From an uncultured Acidobacteriaceae bacterium (GTDB lineage: Bacteria; Acidobacteriota; Terriglobia; Terriglobales; Acidobacteriaceae): DNA of 64,000 nt. Location: positions 82,771 to 146,770 of the forward strand of contig CAIMKZ010000063.1 in NCBI GenBank assembly GCA_903842065.1. Reading direction: 5' to 3'. Each line of letters begins with the position of its first letter. Position 1 is the stretch's first letter. The notes under the pieces were generated by a model that saw nothing but the letters and a program-made list of their open reading frames with translations, was not told where the DNA came from and did not search any database. This document shows positions 26,103-34,595 of the stretch, in pieces. The position numbers and the translations under genes were made by a program.

Positions 26103-26888
26103 TCATTTGGTGGTTCTATGCGGCAAAGGTTGAAGGCGGCCGGCTGTATCCGCAGCGGTTGCGGCTACCTCTGCCTTGCGCGCTTCGTTTGAGTTCCGGA
26201 TAGCGGTGAGAAATGGCGAATCAAAACGCTGTTCGAGCAGTCTTATGTTCGGCATCACGCAGTGGCCGCCGATGATTCCCGGCTGGAACATCACCCGGGG
26301 CAGATAACCGATCTCGCTGAAGAAGCGGCTCATCTCTTCGTAATCGGCATTGACCGTGCCGGCAAACCGGTTCATCTCCTGGGCCCAGGCGATGAGCAGG
26401 CCGAAGTAGGTGGTCTCAAGCAGTTTGGCCAGTTCCAGGGTCTCGGCGTTGGCGAAGATCTCAGACTTCAGCCCCGCGGCCTGAAAGTGCGCCTGCACCG
26501 TGGCTGTCGCGTCCGAGTTTGAGCCGGCGACAAACTTTACATACAAGCGCATGTCGTCTGTCATTTTGGTGTGTTTGCCGCGCACCGGGCTGTAGACGCA
26601 GGGCACTCCCGTTTGCTGTTCGATGGTTCGGGTGGTGCCCGGAACCACGGTGCTGTTGATCACCATGATCCGCGGCCGGTACTGGGCGGCGTAGTGGACG
26701 GAGGATTCGACAAATGGCCCTTGATCGATGAAAGGAAAGCAGATGTGCAGAATGCCGACGGGGCGATCGACCTCAACCGGATCGATGTCGATGCCGAGCA
26801 CTGCCGGATCGTGGCCGTTCAGGATCGAATGCAGGGGCCTGCCCACCTCGCCCATGCCGACGATCAGAGTAATTCCAAAGCTATCCAT
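26103..26888 (-). CDS. short UDP-glucose/GDP-mannose-dehydrogenase-like protein
   Basis: 261 residues from an ATG with a GAAGGGAT site. Rossmann start ITLIVGMGEVGRPLHSIL; INSTVVPGTTRTIEQ and YSPVRGKHTKM match the N-terminal NAD domain of nucleotide-sugar 6-dehydrogenases, and LETTYFGLLIAWAQEMNRF plus PGIIGGHCVMPNI match the middle dimer/catalytic helix with its cysteine. The usual ~150-residue C-terminal UDP-binding domain is absent: the protein ends soon after the GGHC motif with a low-complexity tail. No frameshift or broken remnant is seen downstream. Either it is a natural short form acting on a different substrate or a truncated, possibly non-catalytic version. Confidence 0.72.
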   Translation of the reverse strand: MDSFGITLIVGMGEVGRPLHSILNGHDPAVLGIDIDPVEVDRPVGILHICFPFIDQGPFVESSVHYAAQYRPRIMVINSTVVPGTTRTIEQQTGVPCVYSPVRGKHTKMTDDMRLYVKFVAGSNSDATATVQAHFQAAGLKSEIFANAETLELAKLLETTYFGLLIAWAQEMNRFAGTVNADYEEMSRFFSEIGYLPRVMFQPGIIGGHCVMPNIRLLEQRFDSPFLTAIRNSNEARKAEVAATAADTAGRLQPLPHRTTK

Positions 26889-27514
26889 CTCTATCCCTTC
26901 TTATCACTTCCAGCGAGTGCAAAGCTCCAGCACGGGCGGAGCGCGAATCAATGCAGTAATGGCCCCAAAATCAATAACGTACTGCCATTGCAGGGCAGAT
27001 TGGCGGGCGGGTGGAGTCGGATACGGAGGTCTGGGCTTCTCTCCGCATCGTTATTTAGTGTGGCACACGCCTTTCAGAGGCAATTATCGAGACTTGCACC
27101 GTTCCAGCGCCATGTTTTCGTAACTCCGCAGATGCCTTTGCGAATAATTTCGAGTCTTCAGTACCCTATCCTGGCACGATGTTCCTTTCTAATGGGTTGA
27201 GCGGCGGCGATTGGGCGGTGCCTGCAAACTGCAAGAAAAATATATAGGAATCAATACGTTAACGGCAATTGGCAGGTGCGGTGTACGCTTAGATACCGCC
27301 AGCTTTTTTTCGTTTGCACCGGTTACCTAATCTTGTTACCACCGTTGTAGAGGTCTATGCTCCCGGTTTGTGGGATATATCCCTGCTCCGTCTGGGCCTA
27401 TGCTGACAGTATCCACACCCCTGAAAACCGGGGCCGTGGCCGCGGTTAGCAAAATTGATGGTTACGCTGAGTCAATACAGGGTAAGGTCAGGATCGCGGC
27501 GGAGAGGTATGGAA
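26889..27514. other. intergenic region upstream of the export genes
   Basis: 626 bp, more AT-rich than the surroundings, between the divergent dehydrogenase and the Wza-like gene. No coding frame with a ribosome site. An imperfect hairpin followed by CTTTTTTT lies near 27275-27310. Presumably carries the promoter for the export operon. Confidence 0.5.
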
Positions 27515-28603
27515 ATGAAAAATCCGGCACAATTTATCTGCGCAATGATCGTCTTCGCCGCTGGCGGAGTTCTGCCGGCGCAGAGCCAGCAGCCGGATTC
27601 CCAAGCCGGGCTTCCGTTGCCGCTGCCTTCGTTTGTCACGGATCGGCCTTCCGCGCCGCTTCCGAGTCCCACGGTTGCGAGTCCGGCGGCGCCAACGGCT
27701 GAGCCGCCCTCGCCGGCATTGAAGGAAAACCCGCTCAATACTCTTCGCGCGTTTGAGCCGGCCGCGGACAGCGAATATCACCTGGGCCGCGGAGACGCCA
27801 TCACCATTGACTTCAGCGGACGGCCCGAGTTGCAGGCAAAGCTGGTAGTCGGTCCCGACGGTCGCATTACGCTGCCGCTTGTAGGCGATGTGCTGCTGGA
27901 CGGGCTGACCCGCCCGGAAGCAGGCAAAGCCATTGAAACCGCAATGAGCGCCTACTACTCGAATATGACCGTGCAGGTTTCGGTGACTCAGTACACATCG
28001 AATCGGGTGCTGGTTCTGGGCGCCGTCGAGCATCCCGGCGTGTTGACCTTTGAAGGCCAGCCGAAGCTGCTTGAAGCCCTCACCCGTGCGGGCATGATGC
28101 AGAAAGATACCACCCGGTCGGGCCAGCTGCCCGAGCAGTGCGCCATCTACCGCGGCAACGACAAGGTCGCATGGGTCGATGTACGTTCACTGATCGAAAC
28201 CGGTAACGCTCTGGCCAATATGCGTTTGCAGCGCGACGATATAGTCTATGTGCCGAGCGCGCAGGAGCGCTTTGTTTCGATTCTGGGCGAAGTGCAGCAT
28301 CCCGGAGCGGTTTCTCTGATGCACAACTCCACGGTGGCCAGCGTGCTGGCCGAGGTGGGAGGAATCACGGACCACGCGGGCAACAATCCGCGGCTCACCG
28401 TTGTGGACCCCGCATCCGGAACATCGCAGGAGATTAAATACGCCGATCTGATGAACCCCGCCAAGTCGCTGGAGATCAAACTGAAGCCGGGCCAGATCAT
28501 TTACGTGCCGCGGAGCGGCTTCTTCAAGGCCACCTACGTGCTCGAACGTCTCACCCCGATGGTGAACGTGATGACCATGATGGCATACGCGGGGATACTA
28601 TGA
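27515..28603 (+). CDS. Wza-like polysaccharide export protein
   Basis: 362 residues from the ATG at 27515; GGAGAGG lies 7 nt upstream, which rules out the ATG at 27509. A signal peptide (MKNPAQFICAMIVFAAGGVL, then PAQSQ) has no lipobox cysteine, unlike E. coli Wza. A proline-rich linker to residue ~75 precedes the polysaccharide export domain (YHLGRGDAITIDFSGRPEL, VGPDGRITLPLVGDVLLDGL) and two SLBB domains (VLVLGAVEHPGVLTFEG and VSILGEVQHPGAVSLMHNST). Forms or feeds the outer-membrane channel for the polymer. Its stop overlaps the start of the Wzc-like gene by 4 nt. Confidence 0.87.
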   Translation: MKNPAQFICAMIVFAAGGVLPAQSQQPDSQAGLPLPLPSFVTDRPSAPLPSPTVASPAAPTAEPPSPALKENPLNTLRAFEPAADSEYHLGRGDAITIDFSGRPELQAKLVVGPDGRITLPLVGDVLLDGLTRPEAGKAIETAMSAYYSNMTVQVSVTQYTSNRVLVLGAVEHPGVLTFEGQPKLLEALTRAGMMQKDTTRSGQLPEQCAIYRGNDKVAWVDVRSLIETGNALANMRLQRDDIVYVPSAQERFVSILGEVQHPGAVSLMHNSTVASVLAEVGGITDHAGNNPRLTVVDPASGTSQEIKYADLMNPAKSLEIKLKPGQIIYVPRSGFFKATYVLERLTPMVNVMTMMAYAGIL

Positions 28604-31266
28604 ACCTGCAACGCATCAATCCGCAGCAGCAATTACAGCTTCGTCAGGCGCAGCAGCAGCAGGCCGCCGTGCCCGCCGCCGCCGCCGCCGCACCGCCAGC
28701 GGAAGATCGCGCGATGTTCAGCATGGACATCCAGCGTGCATTCAAGATGCACGGCAAGCTGATCTGGTCGATCGTCGCCTTTTTCCTGCTGGCCGCCGTG
28801 GCGTTGGGCGTAAGGAAGTGGCCGCTCTACATCGCTACCAGCCAGGTGTACATTCAGCCGGTTTCGCCCAAGATTGGCGACCAGAGCGACAGGAATTCGT
28901 GGCCGTTCGACACCAATACCTACGACTCGTATGTTCAGCAGCAGGTACAGAGCATCACGAATCCCAAGGTTCTGATCAGTGCGATGCACAAGATGGACGG
29001 CTGGCAGAAGAGTGGAGAGAGCGAACAGGATGCGACCGATCGCCTCGGTGCGGCGATCAAGGCGGCTCGCATCGGGTCAACTTACGAGATAGAAATCACC
29101 GCGCGCACCAAGAACGCGGCTCTGTCGGCCAGCGCGGCCAATGCCATCGCCGGCAGCCTCGTGGAGTGGTCTTCGGGCGAGGCTACGGCTGGAAACTCGG
29201 AACGCATCAAGGCTCTGAGCGATGAGCGCGGCCGCGTGCAGAAGGAACTGGACGACGATCGCGCGGAGCAGCGCGAGCTGAATAACCAGCTGGGAATGGC
29301 TGCCGTGGGCGCGGCTGCCCCCGACCTTTACGACAGCGCAATCGAGCAGACGCGGGAAGAGCTGATCAAGGTTCAGACCGATCATGACCAGGCGCAGGCC
29401 CGCTACAACGCGCTGGGCGGCGGCCGGGGAGATGGCAAAGCGCTAAGCGCTCAGGCCGACTCCGAGATCGCGGCCGATCAGGGCATGAACAGCATGAAGT
29501 CGTGGCTTTTTCAGCGCCGCGCGCAGCTGATCGCCCACATGTCTAACCTGACTCCGAACAACCCGGCGTACAAGCAGGATGCCGAGGAACTGGCGCAGAC
29601 CAACAAGAGTCTGGAATCGATGACCGGAGACATGCGCACGCAGGTCTCGTCCAGAATTCAGGAGCAGTTGCGCGCCGATCTCAATCGGACATCGGAAGTC
29701 GAAGGCCGGTTGAACGCGCAGTTGCGGCAGATGGTGTCCAACGCGGCCACCGCCACGCCCAAGCTCCAGCGCGCCAACGATCTGGCTGTAAACATCAACC
29801 GGCTTCAGTCCCGTTTTGCCGTTCTGGATGAGCAGCTCAAAAACCTGATGCTTCAGAACAGCGTTCCCGGCGCGCTGCATGTTTCGGTAGCGGCGATTGT
29901 GCCTACGATGCCGAGCATCGTCGCGGTGCTAAAGGTGACTCTGCCGATCGCAGTCGCGGGTTTCGTGCTGGGACTGATCGCAGGGCTGATCGCCATGAAC
30001 CTCGATCCCAGAATCTATCTGGGAAGCGATGTTGAGCAGGCGCTCGGTGTCGCGCCGCTGGCGGTGATTCCGGACTTCAAGAGTATCTCCGCCGACACAA
30101 TCAATGAGTTCATGCTGCGAATCGCCGCTCCCATCGAGCACGGCTGCAAGCTGGGAACGGTGAAGAGCTGCGTCATCACGGGAGTCACTTCCGGCGCCGG
30201 CGCTTCCACGGTGGCGGTGCGCGTCAGTCAACTGCTCGAGGCTATGGGCAGGAACACGAGGCTGGTGAGTTCCTCTGGAGAGCAGCAGGATGCTTCATCC
30301 GAGCCGTCGCAGCAGGACGACTGCCTGGTATTGAACGATACCGAGCCGCTCACCAGCTCGGCCGAGGCGGAGTATCTCGCCCGGTACGCCGACTGCACGA
30401 TCGTGGTCCTCGAATCCGGCGTAACTACTCGCCACCAGTTGCAGTCCACCGCAAAGACACTGCAACGGCTCGGAGTGCCTTCAGTAGGCTTTGTACTCAA
30501 CCGCGTAAATCTAATGCGTGCCGATCAGGCATTCAAAGACATTGTGCGTGAGGCTGAGCAGAATGTACGCCGCAGGGGCAGCGTGAAAGTTCGCCAACTG
30601 GAACCTGCCTGGCGTGAGATTGCAGTCGCCGAAGAACCGGCCCTGCCCGCGCCTGCGCCCGCGCCCGTTATGCCTTCCGTCGCGGCATCGCGTGAGGCTT
30701 TGCCGGTACAGGCGCCTAAGGCTTTTGTTCCCGAACCAGGGTTCAGCCACTTCAGCACCCAGGCAGCGCAACCGCAGCCGAAGGTGCCTGCCTATGCCGC
30801 CGAGGAGCACAGTGCACTCATACCTGCCGCACCTGCCGGTCCCATGGACTCGCGGCTGAGCGGACTGAGGAGCCTGGACTTTACGCGTGGCCTGAGAAAC
30901 ATGAACCAGCCTGCGGAGTCCACACCCAAGGAACAGCCGCGCGAGATGCAGGCAGCACCTGCTCCCGCGGCGCCTGCTCCCAAGCCTCCAGTACCTGAGC
31001 CGGTTGTGTTCGCTCCCGAGCCGCAGGCACCGAGATGGCAGGAATCTGCCCAGGAAATTCAGCCTCCAATGGCTCCCGCACAGGTTGAACCGCGCTCCAC
31101 AGACGGAGTTCCCACGGTAACAACCGTTCCCGAGTTTCTGCCGCCCAGAGTGACCGAGAAGGACAAGGGGCACGAGCATGTATGGGGCAAAGATATGCCG
31201 CGCTGGGATCGTGGCACGGACGACGATGGTGGAATTCTTCCCTCGTGGCGCGGTCAGTACAGGTAA
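28600..31266 (+). CDS. Wzc/GumC-like chain-length protein with degenerate kinase P-loop and Pro-rich tail
   Basis: 888 residues. A Gln/Ala-rich N-terminus, first membrane helix ~54-70, Wzz domain with a long periplasmic coiled coil (about 200-420), second membrane helix ~447-468 following the PSIVAVLKVTLP motif, then a ParA/BY-kinase-like domain (~475-640) and a Pro/Ala-rich tail. In the expected Walker A, TGVTSGAGASTVA (527-539), the catalytic lysine position is Ala535; the following Walker A' and B acid motifs are also missing, and there is no C-terminal tyrosine cluster. So it likely controls chain length and export as a structural co-polymerase rather than as a kinase. Translationally coupled to the Wza-like gene (ATGA). 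Confidence 0.85.
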   Translation: MNLQRINPQQQLQLRQAQQQQAAVPAAAAAAPPAEDRAMFSMDIQRAFKMHGKLIWSIVAFFLLAAVALGVRKWPLYIATSQVYIQPVSPKIGDQSDRNSWPFDTNTYDSYVQQQVQSITNPKVLISAMHKMDGWQKSGESEQDATDRLGAAIKAARIGSTYEIEITARTKNAALSASAANAIAGSLVEWSSGEATAGNSERIKALSDERGRVQKELDDDRAEQRELNNQLGMAAVGAAAPDLYDSAIEQTREELIKVQTDHDQAQARYNALGGGRGDGKALSAQADSEIAADQGMNSMKSWLFQRRAQLIAHMSNLTPNNPAYKQDAEELAQTNKSLESMTGDMRTQVSSRIQEQLRADLNRTSEVEGRLNAQLRQMVSNAATATPKLQRANDLAVNINRLQSRFAVLDEQLKNLMLQNSVPGALHVSVAAIVPTMPSIVAVLKVTLPIAVAGFVLGLIAGLIAMNLDPRIYLGSDVEQALGVAPLAVIPDFKSISADTINEFMLRIAAPIEHGCKLGTVKSCVITGVTSGAGASTVAVRVSQLLEAMGRNTRLVSSSGEQQDASSEPSQQDDCLVLNDTEPLTSSAEAEYLARYADCTIVVLESGVTTRHQLQSTAKTLQRLGVPSVGFVLNRVNLMRADQAFKDIVREAEQNVRRRGSVKVRQLEPAWREIAVAEEPALPAPAPAPVMPSVAASREALPVQAPKAFVPEPGFSHFSTQAAQPQPKVPAYAAEEHSALIPAAPAGPMDSRLSGLRSLDFTRGLRNMNQPAESTPKEQPREMQAAPAPAAPAPKPPVPEPVVFAPEPQAPRWQESAQEIQPPMAPAQVEPRSTDGVPTVTTVPEFLPPRVTEKDKGHEHVWGKDMPRWDRGTDDDGGILPSWRGQYR

Positions 31267-31281
31267 GAGCCTTTCACATGA

Positions 31282-31324
31282 AGAGCCGGGCCGCGATTGA
31301 CGCGGTTCCGGCTCTTTCTCTTTT
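31282..31324 (+). terminator. terminator of the export operon
   Basis: AGAGCCGG...CCGCG / CGCGG...CCGGCTCT stem (31282-31295 with 31301-31315) with loop ATTGA, followed by a T-rich tail (TTCTCTTTT), 16 bp after the stop. Confidence 0.8.
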
Positions 31325-31361
31325 CACTGGCTGAAAATCCGATTCGGCGACGCGCGCCCCG

Positions 31362-32732
31362 GTGGTTTACGCTGCAACTGTGCTCACCGACTCGTCGCAG
31401 ACTCCCCAACCCGCGTCCGCCCTTAACGTAAAGCAACTCGTTGACGAGGGCCGGCTGCGGCCCGTACATCTGCGCATTTTCCTGTGCTGCCTGGTCTCTC
31501 TCACCTTTGAGGGCTACGACCTGGTAGTGTACGGCGCAACGCTGCCGCTGCTCATGCGCGAGTGGAATATGACGCCCGCCTATGCCGGCTTCATCGCCAG
31601 CTTCGGATTCGCTGCCGCGGTAGTGGGCGCAATCGCCGGCGGTTCCATGGGCGACATCTGGGGCCGCAAGCGCACCATTATTACCTCTGTCGTCATCTAC
31701 TCGTTCGGCTCGCTCATCTGCGCGCTGGCCCACGCGCCGCTGTGGTTCGCCGCCTTCCGCGTCGTTGCCGGAATCGGCATGGGCATGACCCTGCAAAACG
31801 AGGTCGGCATGGTCAGCGAGTACTTCCCGGCCCGCTCGCGTCAGGCCGGAGTGGCCGCCGTGACCACCGGCATGCAGTTCGGCGGAATCCTCTCCGCGCT
31901 TGTTGCTATTGTCTTCGTTGAGCGCTACGGATGGACCTCGGCCTACTACTTTGGCTCGCTGCCCATTCTGATGGTGCCGGTCCTCATCCGCTATCTGCCG
32001 GAAGCTCCGTGGATCCTCGTCCTGCGCAACCGCACGAAGCAGCTCCGCAGTGTGCTCGCCGAACTGCGGCCCGAACTTGCGCCCCAGATAGCAGCCGCTG
32101 CCGACACCGCGTTCACCTATCCCAAGTCCAGCGAGCGGCCCACGCTCACGGAGGTTTTTGCCGAGCGGCGCGCACTAAGCACGGTGCTCTTCTGGACCGT
32201 CTACTTCATGAACATCTTCGCCATCTACGGCACCAATACGTGGATTCCCAAGCTGATGATGAACTCCGGCCACTCGATCCGGGCCAGCCTCACCATCTAT
32301 CTCTCCATGTTTGTAGGCGCGCTGGTGGCCAGCCCCGTCCTCGGACACTACGGAGACCGCTTCGGAGCAAAGCGGGTCTCGATCCTCTGCTACCTCTCAG
32401 GATTCGTCTTCGTCCTGCTGCTTGCAGCGCCCATGAGCCTTCCGCTGACTCTGCTAACCGTGGCTCTGGTCGGCGTCTGCACCCAGGGAGTGCAGAATGT
32501 AACCCACGCCTACATCGCGGACTTTTATCCGCCCGCTGTAAAGTCCACCATGATGGGCTGGGGGCTTTCCGTTGGCCGCTTCGGTGGACTGCTCGGCCCC
32601 ATCGCGGGCGGGTTGCTGCTCAGCATCCACGCAACACAGTTTGTCAGTTACATGGCATTCGCGCTGCCGTGCCTGATGTCGGCGCTTGCAATCACCTTTG
32701 TGCAGGACCGCTTCGCTTTCAACCGCCGCTGA
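31362..32732 (+). CDS. MFS transporter, aromatic acid:H+ symporter (AAHS) family
   Basis: 456 residues if the GTG at 31362 is used; a GTG at 31380 is an alternative and neither has a clear ribosome site. Twelve membrane segments. The AAHS signature LTFEGYDLVVYGATLPLLM in helix 1, GDIWGRKRTI in loop 2-3 and RVVAGIGMGMTLQNEVGMVSEYFP are all present, as in PcaK/BenK/GalT-type importers of hydroxylated benzoates. Imports an aromatic carboxylate with protons through the inner membrane. It begins the catabolic stretch and is followed 26 bp later by a 3-hydroxyacyl-CoA dehydrogenase. Gallate or protocatechuate would suit the downstream genes, but specificity is inference. Confidence 0.85.
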   Translation: MVYAATVLTDSSQTPQPASALNVKQLVDEGRLRPVHLRIFLCCLVSLTFEGYDLVVYGATLPLLMREWNMTPAYAGFIASFGFAAAVVGAIAGGSMGDIWGRKRTIITSVVIYSFGSLICALAHAPLWFAAFRVVAGIGMGMTLQNEVGMVSEYFPARSRQAGVAAVTTGMQFGGILSALVAIVFVERYGWTSAYYFGSLPILMVPVLIRYLPEAPWILVLRNRTKQLRSVLAELRPELAPQIAAAADTAFTYPKSSERPTLTEVFAERRALSTVLFWTVYFMNIFAIYGTNTWIPKLMMNSGHSIRASLTIYLSMFVGALVASPVLGHYGDRFGAKRVSILCYLSGFVFVLLLAAPMSLPLTLLTVALVGVCTQGVQNVTHAYIADFYPPAVKSTMMGWGLSVGRFGGLLGPIAGGLLLSIHATQFVSYMAFALPCLMSALAITFVQDRFAFNRR

Positions 32733-32758
32733 GCAATACTTGCGGACAGGAGATGATC

Positions 32759-33640
32759 ATGATTCTCGATTCCAGCAGTTCACAGATGCGTATCGGAGTT
32801 GTTGGTGCGGGGACCATGGGCTCAGGCATCGCCCACGTCTTTGCGCGCAGCGGGTTTTCCGTCGCGCTTTGCGACTCGGCCGAGGGCGCGCTGGACCGGG
32901 CCATGGACTCCATCGCAGAGAACCTGGGCAGAGAGGTGAACCGAGGCGTAATTACCGAAGAATACCGTGCGCAATCCCTCGCACGAATCCACACCGGCTC
33001 GTATCTCGAATCGCTAGCCGGCTCCGGCATTATCATCGAAGCCATTCACGAACGCTTCGAAGCCAAGCACGCTCTGCTCAAGGCTCTCGACGACATGCTG
33101 CCCAGTGAGGTCATCCTAGCCTCAAACACTTCTTCGATTTCGCTCACGAAGCTTGCGGCTGTAACATCCCGTCCCGATCGCGTCATCGGAATGCATTTCT
33201 TCAATCCCGTTCCGGTGATGGTGCTGGTTGAAGTGGTGCGTGGAATGCAGACTTCGGACAAAACTACTCAAGCCGTTCTTGCGCTCGTCCAAAAGATCAA
33301 AAAGACTCCGATCGAAGTGAACGACGCGGCGGGCTTTGTGTCGAACCGCATTCTGTTGCCGTTTTTGAATGAAGCGATGTTCGCGTTGATGGAAGGCGTT
33401 GCCACGGCGGAGAACATCGACACCGTGTTCAAGCTCGGGATGGCGCATCCGATGGGACCACTGGCGCTGGCCGACTTTATCGGCCTCGATGTCTGCCTCG
33501 ATATTTTGCGTGTTCTGGTTGAAGAGACCGGTGATCCCAAGTACCGCCCCTGCCCGCTGCTGGTGCGCATGGTGAGCGCGGGATGGCTGGGACGCAAGAC
33601 GGGCAAGGGATTCTTCACGTATCCCGAAAACTCTAAATAG
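32759..33640 (+). CDS. 3-hydroxyacyl-CoA (3-hydroxybutyryl-CoA) dehydrogenase
   Basis: 293 residues from the ATG at 32759, six nucleotides after AGGAG; the ATG at 32753 abuts that site. Complete HAD family protein: IGVVGAGTMGSGIAHVFARS (NAD site), ASNTSSISLTKLA, GMHFFNPVPVMVLVEVV (catalytic His in HFFNP), NDAAGFVSNRILLPFLNEAM, and C-terminal GMAHPMGPLALADFIGLD and GWLGRKTGKGFFTY. Oxidises a 3-hydroxyacyl-CoA to the 3-oxoacyl-CoA. In the island it could handle 3-hydroxybutyryl-CoA or the 3-hydroxy-5-oxohexanoyl-CoA expected from dihydrophloroglucinol cleavage. Its 3' end faces another HAD gene 9 bp away. Confidence 0.9.
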   Translation: MILDSSSSQMRIGVVGAGTMGSGIAHVFARSGFSVALCDSAEGALDRAMDSIAENLGREVNRGVITEEYRAQSLARIHTGSYLESLAGSGIIIEAIHERFEAKHALLKALDDMLPSEVILASNTSSISLTKLAAVTSRPDRVIGMHFFNPVPVMVLVEVVRGMQTSDKTTQAVLALVQKIKKTPIEVNDAAGFVSNRILLPFLNEAMFALMEGVATAENIDTVFKLGMAHPMGPLALADFIGLDVCLDILRVLVEETGDPKYRPCPLLVRMVSAGWLGRKTGKGFFTYPENSK

Positions 33641-33649
33641 ATATCGAAA

Positions 33650-34579
33650 CTACTTCTCGCGTTGCGCCCTGTCTCTGCGCGCGAACTCAATCAGTCCGTC
33701 CGATACGCGCTTCCTTGTCTCCGTAACTTGCCCGGGAGTCCACTTCCGCACGCCTTCGAGCGAGCGTACGCCTACTTTGCCATCGGCGATCAACCGGTCA
33801 AGCAGCGGCGAGGGTTCACCGGATTTCTCAAGGGAAGGGAAGAGATAGCTGTGCACGTCGCGGACCAGGCTCAGGTCTACAAGGTCCACGCCCTCCATGG
33901 GGCCGAGAACAGAGAAGCGCCGGCCGAAGCTCGACTTCACTACCTTGTCGATCGTTTCTCCGTCGCAGATGCCCGCGTCAACCATTGAGAGCGCCTCGCG
34001 CACGAGCGAGTGCAGCAGACGATTGCCGATGAACCCCGGCACGTCTTTCATGACTCGCACCGGCTCTTTGCCGATGGATTCGATGAGTTTGAAGGCGCGT
34101 TCGAAGTACTCGGGATCGAGAAACTCCGTCGAAACAATTTCGACCAGCGGAATCAGCACCGGCGGAAACCACCAGTGAATCCCAACCAGCCGCCGCCGCG
34201 CGCTCTCAGGCAGTTCGCGCCCGATCTCCGTTATTGGGATGGAAGATGTGTTGCTTCCGAGCAGCGCATCCGGGGGCGCGGTCTCGGATGCCTCGGCAAA
34301 GATCGCCCGCTTCAGCGCAAGATTTTCAGACGCGGCTTCCATCACTACATCCGAGTTGCGTACGGCATCTTTGAGCGATGCGCACAACTCCACACGCGAT
34401 AGCACGGGCGCGGCCTCCTGCCCCAACTCGGCCAGGCTTGCCGCCATGCGTTCGGGCGCGGCCTTCAGCGTTTCTTCACTGGCATCGAAGAGCTTCACGT
34501 TGTGGCCGGCCATCGCGAACGACTGTGCGATTCCGTGCCCCATCAATCCCGCGCCGATTACCGCTACCTGAAGGCCCAT
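33650..34579 (-). CDS. 3-hydroxyacyl-CoA dehydrogenase family protein (lambda-crystallin-like branch)
   Basis: 309 residues; ATG preceded by GGAGG with 9-nt spacing. VAVIGAGLMGHGIAQSFAMA is the NAD site; LGSNTSSIPITEIG, GIHWWFPPVLIPLVEIVS and DVPGFIGNRLLHSLVREALS follow. The catalytic His lies in GIHWWFPP, where HFFNP is usual, as in the branch that acts on non-fatty-acyl 3-hydroxyacids (L-gulonate 3-dehydrogenase / carnitine dehydrogenase-like). The C-terminal domain is degenerate relative to the true 3-hydroxybutyryl-CoA dehydrogenases. It may therefore oxidise a free hydroxy acid rather than a CoA thioester. Convergent with the previous gene and 16 bp upstream of the FliB-like stop. Confidence 0.83.
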   Translation of the reverse strand: MGLQVAVIGAGLMGHGIAQSFAMAGHNVKLFDASEETLKAAPERMAASLAELGQEAAPVLSRVELCASLKDAVRNSDVVMEAASENLALKRAIFAEASETAPPDALLGSNTSSIPITEIGRELPESARRRLVGIHWWFPPVLIPLVEIVSTEFLDPEYFERAFKLIESIGKEPVRVMKDVPGFIGNRLLHSLVREALSMVDAGICDGETIDKVVKSSFGRRFSVLGPMEGVDLVDLSLVRDVHSYLFPSLEKSGEPSPLLDRLIADGKVGVRSLEGVRKWTPGQVTETRKRVSDGLIEFARRDRAQREK

Positions 34580-34595
34580 ATCCGTGTATCCTCCA

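Noticed and set aside
26571..27200. A 209-codon plus-strand frame running from the dehydrogenase gene into the intergenic gap
   Set aside because: Its first half is antisense to a recognisable Rossmann protein and its second half has no domain.
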